From assembly GCA_021155195.1 (NCBI GenBank), contig JAJNPV010000037.1:558001-622000 (forward strand): a stretch of 64,000 nucleotides of DNA, written 5' to 3'. Under the pieces are notes generated by a model. That model was given only the letters and a program-made list of their open reading frames with translations. It searched no databases and had not been told where the DNA came from. Source of the stretch: Ohtaekwangia sp. (lineage in GTDB: Bacteria > Bacteroidota > Bacteroidia > Cytophagales > Cyclobacteriaceae). Below, one piece after another: positions 60,856-64,000 of this stretch. How positions within the stretch are numbered: position 1 is the stretch's first letter; the number at the start of each line of letters is the position of its first letter. Position numbers and translations under genes: made by a program.

Positions 60856-61530
60856 ATGGCACGACATAGTAGAATTGAGGTGATTAACAAAATGTGGAAG
60901 ACGGGCCTTGTGCCATTGTTTTACCACCCTGATATAGAAATCATGAAACAAGTTTTAAAGGCTTGTTATGATGGAGGTGCACAAGTGTTTGAATTTACGA
61001 GTAGAGGAGATTTTGCTGATGAAGTTTTTTCTGCATTGAATAAATATGCATTGACTGAATTGCCCGGCATGGCATTGGGAGTGGGCTCCGTAACAGATGG
61101 AGGTACCGCATCTCGGTATATACAACTGGGTGCTAATTTCATTGTTACTCCAGTGTTCCGCGAAGACATTGCAATCATTTGTAATCGGAATAAAATTTTA
61201 TGGTCGCCTGGGTGTGGATCACTTTCTGAGATTGCAAGAGCGGAAGAGTTGGGATGTGAAATGGTGAAACTGTTTCCAGCCGATGTGTATGGCTCTGGAT
61301 TTATCAAAGCAATAAAAGGTCCTCAACCCTGGACTGAAATTATGCCTACAGGTGGAGTATCACCTACAGAAGAAAGTTTAGCTGAGTGGTTTCAGGCAGG
61401 AGCAAAATGCGTTGGTATTGGCTCGCAACTAATCACGAAGGATATGATTAAAACTGAGAATTATAAGCTATTAGAAACAAAGACTCGGTTTGCGTTGGAT
61501 GTAATTAAGAAGTTAAAAGATAAGGGTTAG
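60856..61530 (+). CDS. eda: KDPG aldolase
   Basis: 224 residues, class I aldolase splitting KDPG into pyruvate and glyceraldehyde-3-phosphate. The Schiff-base Lys138 lies in EMVKLFPAD, Glu46 in VFEFTSR is the acid/base residue and Thr-Pro in FIVTPVF and PTGGV form the pyruvate and phosphate sites. Its length is normal for Bacteroidota KdgA/Eda. It is the last gene of the operon, followed by a strong terminator. Confidence 0.94.
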   Translation: MARHSRIEVINKMWKTGLVPLFYHPDIEIMKQVLKACYDGGAQVFEFTSRGDFADEVFSALNKYALTELPGMALGVGSVTDGGTASRYIQLGANFIVTPVFREDIAIICNRNKILWSPGCGSLSEIARAEELGCEMVKLFPADVYGSGFIKAIKGPQPWTEIMPTGGVSPTEESLAEWFQAGAKCVGIGSQLITKDMIKTENYKLLETKTRFALDVIKKLKDKG

Positions 61531-61540
61531 TTGATTGTTT

Positions 61541-61573
61541 AAATAGGCACACATGTGTGTGCCTATTTTTTTT
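61541..61573 (+). terminator. Rho-independent terminator of the alginate operon
   Basis: AAATAGGCACA (61541-61551) pairs with TGTGCCTATTT (61558-61568) around CATGTG, with eight T in total from 61566. It lies 10 bp after the aldolase stop and probably ends the long operon transcript. Confidence 0.92.
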
Positions 61574-61624
61574 AAAACATAGACGACTTATATAAAACGA
61601 ATTCGTTTCAAAAACATTAATCTA

Positions 61625-62899
61625 ATGAGTCAGTCAATCCCTCCTTCATCATCCTTATTGAAAAAGATCTTATTAGTGATATTGGGCTTTGGCCCAGGAA
61701 TATTTGCCATTGGTTATACCATCGGAACGGGCAGTGTAACCTCGATGATCGTAGCCGGCAGTACGTATGGCATGCAATTACTTTGGGTGTTATTACTCAG
61801 TTGTTTGTTTTCGGGCTTGCTGATGTACAGCTACGGAAAGTATGCACTTGTAACAGGTGAAACAGCCTTATTTGGATTTAGAAAACATTTAAAAGGCGGT
61901 AAGGTAATTGCCATCGCAATCATTATCGGCATTTCATTTGGCCAGTGGAATTCCCTAATGGGTATTGTAGGAATATCGTCTAATCTGATCTTCGAAATTC
62001 TTGCTATTTATTTTCCATCGTTAAGTGAATATGAGTATTTGACTGTTTTAATGATTGCCATACTTGTGATTGGTGTAATGTATTCAATGCTTCTGGTGGG
62101 TAAGTATAGTTTTTTTGAGAAGATACTGGTGATTTTTGTTACCATTATGGGAGCGTCATTTATCTTTTCATTATTTCTGGTTCATCCTTTACCAATGGAA
62201 GTCGTTGAAGGATTGTTGCCTTCTGTGCCTCAGGTGCAAGGCGGAAAGATGATGGTAGTTGCCTTTGTAGGAACAACCATGGCTGCCGCTACCTTCTTAT
62301 CACGCCCTTTATTTATTCAAGGAAAAGGATGGACGATCAAAGACCTTAGTATTCAAAAGAAGGATGCAATCACGGCATCCGTGTTGATTTTTATTATAAG
62401 CGGTTCTATCATGGCAGTTGCAACCGGAGCACTTTTTCACCAAGGCAAATCAGTTACTCATGTGTTGGATATGGTTGGGGCATTAGAACCTGTAGCGGGA
62501 AAATTTGCGTTAACATTATTTTTCTTTGGTACGTTAAGTGCTGGTCTGTCTTCCATTTTTCCGTGCCTTATGATTGCGCCTTTGCTACTGGCCGACTACC
62601 AATCCGGAAAACTGGATTCCAGTTCTAAACAATTTAGAATCATAACAGGTGTTGCAAGTGTAGTGGCGCTAACAGTTCCGGTTTTTGGGGCCAACCCAAT
62701 TCAGGTACAGATACTATCACAAGTATTTAATGTATTTGTATTACCTATAGTGGTTCTTGGAATTATTCTGTTTCTGAATAATAAAAAAGTAATGAACGGC
62801 CATCCTACGAATATCGGAATCCAACTTGGTCTGGTATTAGCGTTCTTGTTCTCATGTGTGATATCCTATAACGGTATTGTAGCGTTATTGGAGTATTGA
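61625..62899 (+). CDS. Nramp-fold transporter lacking metal-ligand motifs
   Basis: 424 residues, about 11 predicted helices in an Nramp/LeuT-like arrangement. The first helix reads FGPGIFAIGYTIGTGS (near 17-32) where metal-transporting Nramps have DPGN, so the Asp and Asn ligands are absent. The sixth helix has VGTTMAAATF near 220, in place of the MPH-type motif. It may carry a different cation or a solute. Own unit: the terminator of the alginate operon lies 52 bp upstream. A function in uronate use is possible only by location. Confidence 0.78.
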   Translation: MSQSIPPSSSLLKKILLVILGFGPGIFAIGYTIGTGSVTSMIVAGSTYGMQLLWVLLLSCLFSGLLMYSYGKYALVTGETALFGFRKHLKGGKVIAIAIIIGISFGQWNSLMGIVGISSNLIFEILAIYFPSLSEYEYLTVLMIAILVIGVMYSMLLVGKYSFFEKILVIFVTIMGASFIFSLFLVHPLPMEVVEGLLPSVPQVQGGKMMVVAFVGTTMAAATFLSRPLFIQGKGWTIKDLSIQKKDAITASVLIFIISGSIMAVATGALFHQGKSVTHVLDMVGALEPVAGKFALTLFFFGTLSAGLSSIFPCLMIAPLLLADYQSGKLDSSSKQFRIITGVASVVALTVPVFGANPIQVQILSQVFNVFVLPIVVLGIILFLNNKKVMNGHPTNIGIQLGLVLAFLFSCVISYNGIVALLEY

Positions 62900-62996
62900 T
62901 GTGAATTTCTGAAGAAGTTAAATCTATTAACAGCGATCAGTCTTATTTAGTGATTGATTTGTGAATCTCAAAAGAATTAGACTTTTTAGCAGCGAT
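62900..62996 (+). repeat. Imperfect direct repeat upstream of ECF gene
   Basis: TGTGAATTTCTGAAGAAG through TTAACAGCGAT (62900-62937) recurs as TGTGAATCTCAAAAGAAT through TTAGCAGCGAT (62960-62996), about 28 of 37 positions shared, 60 bp apart. It fills most of the gap before the sigma gene and may contain duplicated promoter or regulator sites. Confidence 0.5.
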
Positions 62997-63015
62997 ATAC
63001 GTTCTGTTTATACGC

Positions 63016-63552
63016 ATGAATCAGGCACAATTTGAGTCCGTTTACAACGAGTATAAAAACCTCGTTTACAATGTGTGCCTGCATTATGTGTTAAATAAGG
63101 AAGATGCTCAAGATGTTGCACAGGAAGTTTTTGTTAAAATTTACCATAACATTAGCCAGTATAATCCTGAGGCAGCATCTTTAAAAACCTGGATTTACCG
63201 CATTTCAATCAACCAATCACTGGATTTCCTAAAATCCAAAAAAGCAAAAAAACGATTTGGCTTTCTAACCTCACTTTTCCATCCCGAGTCTGATGAGCTT
63301 ATAAAAGATGTTGCAAAAGTTAGTCATCCTGGTGTTACACTGGAGGACAAGGAGAGTCTAGAAGAACTACTAGTAATCATTCAAGCTTTGCCTGAAAATC
63401 AGAAAACAGCTATTATCCTAAGCAAGATTGAAGATCGGCCTCAAAAAGAGGTGGCAGAGATTATGAACATAAGCGTAAAAGCGGTTGAATCGCTGCTACA
63501 ACGGGCAAAGAAAATAATTGAAGAAAAATTAAGAGAACGCAAAGGAATTTGA
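63016..63552 (+). CDS. ECF-type RNA polymerase sigma factor 2
   Basis: 178 residues. Region 2: YNEYKNLVYNVCLHYVLNKEDAQDVAQEVFVKIYHNI near 10-46, in the SigW/RpoE manner; region 2.4 TWIYRISINQSLDFLKSKK near 60-78; a linker about 80-115 rich in Lys; region 4 LPENQKTAIILSKIEDRPQKEVAEIMNISVKAVESLLQRAKK near 122-165. It is followed by a small single-pass membrane protein and a third gene in the same direction, the arrangement of ECF/anti-sigma operons. Not related closely to the ECF at 2951. Confidence 0.92.
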   Translation: MNQAQFESVYNEYKNLVYNVCLHYVLNKEDAQDVAQEVFVKIYHNISQYNPEAASLKTWIYRISINQSLDFLKSKKAKKRFGFLTSLFHPESDELIKDVAKVSHPGVTLEDKESLEELLVIIQALPENQKTAIILSKIEDRPQKEVAEIMNISVKAVESLLQRAKKIIEEKLRERKGI

Positions 63553-63584
63553 TGTGATGATCGTATAACATAATACATTTTCTT

Positions 63585-63860
63585 ATGAATATTGACGAAA
63601 AGTTGGACTTACTTAGGAAAATTGATCGAGTGGAAGCACCCCCTTTCATGCTTACCCGAATCATGCAACAGGTAAAGTCATCCAATGTAACACCAGCTCC
63701 TTCAACATGGAGAGTGGCATTTGTTGCCATTGCAATAGTTATTCTCTCTCTGAACGTCTCAATATTTTTTAAAGCATCCAGCACAGAAACCAATGATGGT
63801 ATTGGAGAGGTAGTTAGTTCAATGGAGTTGCTCACCACTAATGAATTGTATTATGACTAA
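63585..63860 (+). CDS. Small single-pass membrane protein, possible anti-sigma factor
   Basis: 91 residues. The N-terminal half is soluble (NIDEKLDLLRKIDRVEAPPFMLTRIMQQV), one helix lies near residues 47-62 (FVAIAIVILSLNVSIFF), and about 28 residues follow. Located 32 bp after the ECF gene and overlapping the next gene by eight bases. Size and layout fit a minimal anti-sigma protein of the type found with metal-sensing periplasmic proteins. No motif proves the role. Confidence 0.7.
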   Translation: MNIDEKLDLLRKIDRVEAPPFMLTRIMQQVKSSNVTPAPSTWRVAFVAIAIVILSLNVSIFFKASSTETNDGIGEVVSSMELLTTNELYYD

Positions 63861-64000
63861 GTTAAAATTGTTAAGTATTGCTGTTGTTGGGTTATTGATT
63901 CTAAATCTTTGCATTGTTGGATTCCTTTTTTTGAGAAAACCACCCGCCAGGCTGCAAGGGCCACCGCCTTCTGAAATTGATGGGCCAAGGAATAGGATTG
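63853..64000 (+). CDS. Membrane-anchored protein, start only (cut by window end)
   Basis: The first 49 codons: a short basic start (MTKLKLL), one membrane helix or signal anchor (SIAVVGLLILNLCIVGFLFL), then RKPPARLQGPPPSEIDGPRNRI. A membrane segment followed by a proline-rich stretch after an ECF/small-anti-sigma pair is typical of CpxP/Spy-like or heavy-metal-resistance periplasmic proteins, but the domain lies beyond the window, so the identity is open. Confidence 0.6.
   Translation, partial: MTKLKLLSIAVVGLLILNLCIVGFLFLRKPPARLQGPPPSEIDGPRNRI

Noticed and set aside
1..64000. CRISPR arrays, insertion sequences, integrases, prophage or toxin-antitoxin systems
   Set aside because: I found no regular spacer/repeat array, transposase, integrase or phage structural gene on either strand.

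Overview
The window looks like chromosomal DNA of a Bacteroidota bacterium, most likely order Cytophagales. Evidence: SusC/SusD pairs, DUF4252 and DUF4199 proteins, -7 elements of the TAnnTTTG type, weak Shine-Dalgarno sequences, lipoprotein and Tat signals on many catabolic enzymes, moderate to low GC, and a tmRNA tag ending YAMAA. The assignment rests on gene content and motifs; no search was run. I see no insertion sequence, integrase, phage module or CRISPR array.

1-18.1 kb is housekeeping and general genes: an OmpA/PD40 envelope protein, an ECF sigma/anti-sigma unit followed by three DUF4252 exported proteins, an ABC exporter, a short ssb, a BatA-type membrane protein, a four-gene unit (catalytically dead dihydroorotase homologue, two DUF4199 proteins, a GT2 glycosyltransferase), a twin-motif RNA candidate directly upstream of tmRNA (ssrA), a ROK kinase, a 34-residue lysine/alanine histone H1-like protein, and tRNA-Arg(CCG).

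18.1-34.7 kb is a carbohydrate and uronate region. A sulfatase faces a long minus-strand run: a Gfo/Idh/MocA lipoprotein, a cupin, a ThuA-like protein, two PmoA/DUF6807 proteins, a GH10 xylanase, UxaC, a UxuB-type SDR, a Tat-exported Gfo/Idh/MocA enzyme and a double-domain DUF1080 protein. Divergently transcribed are a TIM-barrel epimerase/isomerase and two more Gfo/Idh/MocA enzymes. The set resembles oxidative (3-keto) glycoside breakdown coupled to hexuronate catabolism.

34.7-61.6 kb holds a tandemly duplicated cassette: FadR-type GntR regulator, structured intergenic leader, SusC, SusD. The second copy continues into a roughly 20 kb alginate operon: PKD surface protein, three PL7 lyases, PL6, PL17, KdgF, hexuronate MFS transporter, two SDRs, a PPi-type phosphofructokinase, KDG kinase and KDPG aldolase, then a strong terminator. 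The inferred flow is: alginate is bound and cut at the surface, imported by SusCD, split to unsaturated monouronate, converted by KdgF to DEH, reduced by an SDR to KDG, phosphorylated and cleaved to pyruvate and glyceraldehyde-3-phosphate. The PPi-PFK could serve gluconeogenesis.

Both regulator genes have the same promoter layout (-33 TTTG, 18 bp, TAATATTTG) and two TGGTnnACCA operators 16 bp apart over the predicted start site. The most novel item is the approximately 150-nt leader found twice (35591-35741 and 41507-41656), with compensatory base changes in one hairpin and a conserved long-range GGCAGG/CCTGCC pairing. 61.6-64 kb holds an Nramp-fold transporter lacking the metal-ligand motifs and another ECF sigma operon cut by the window end.
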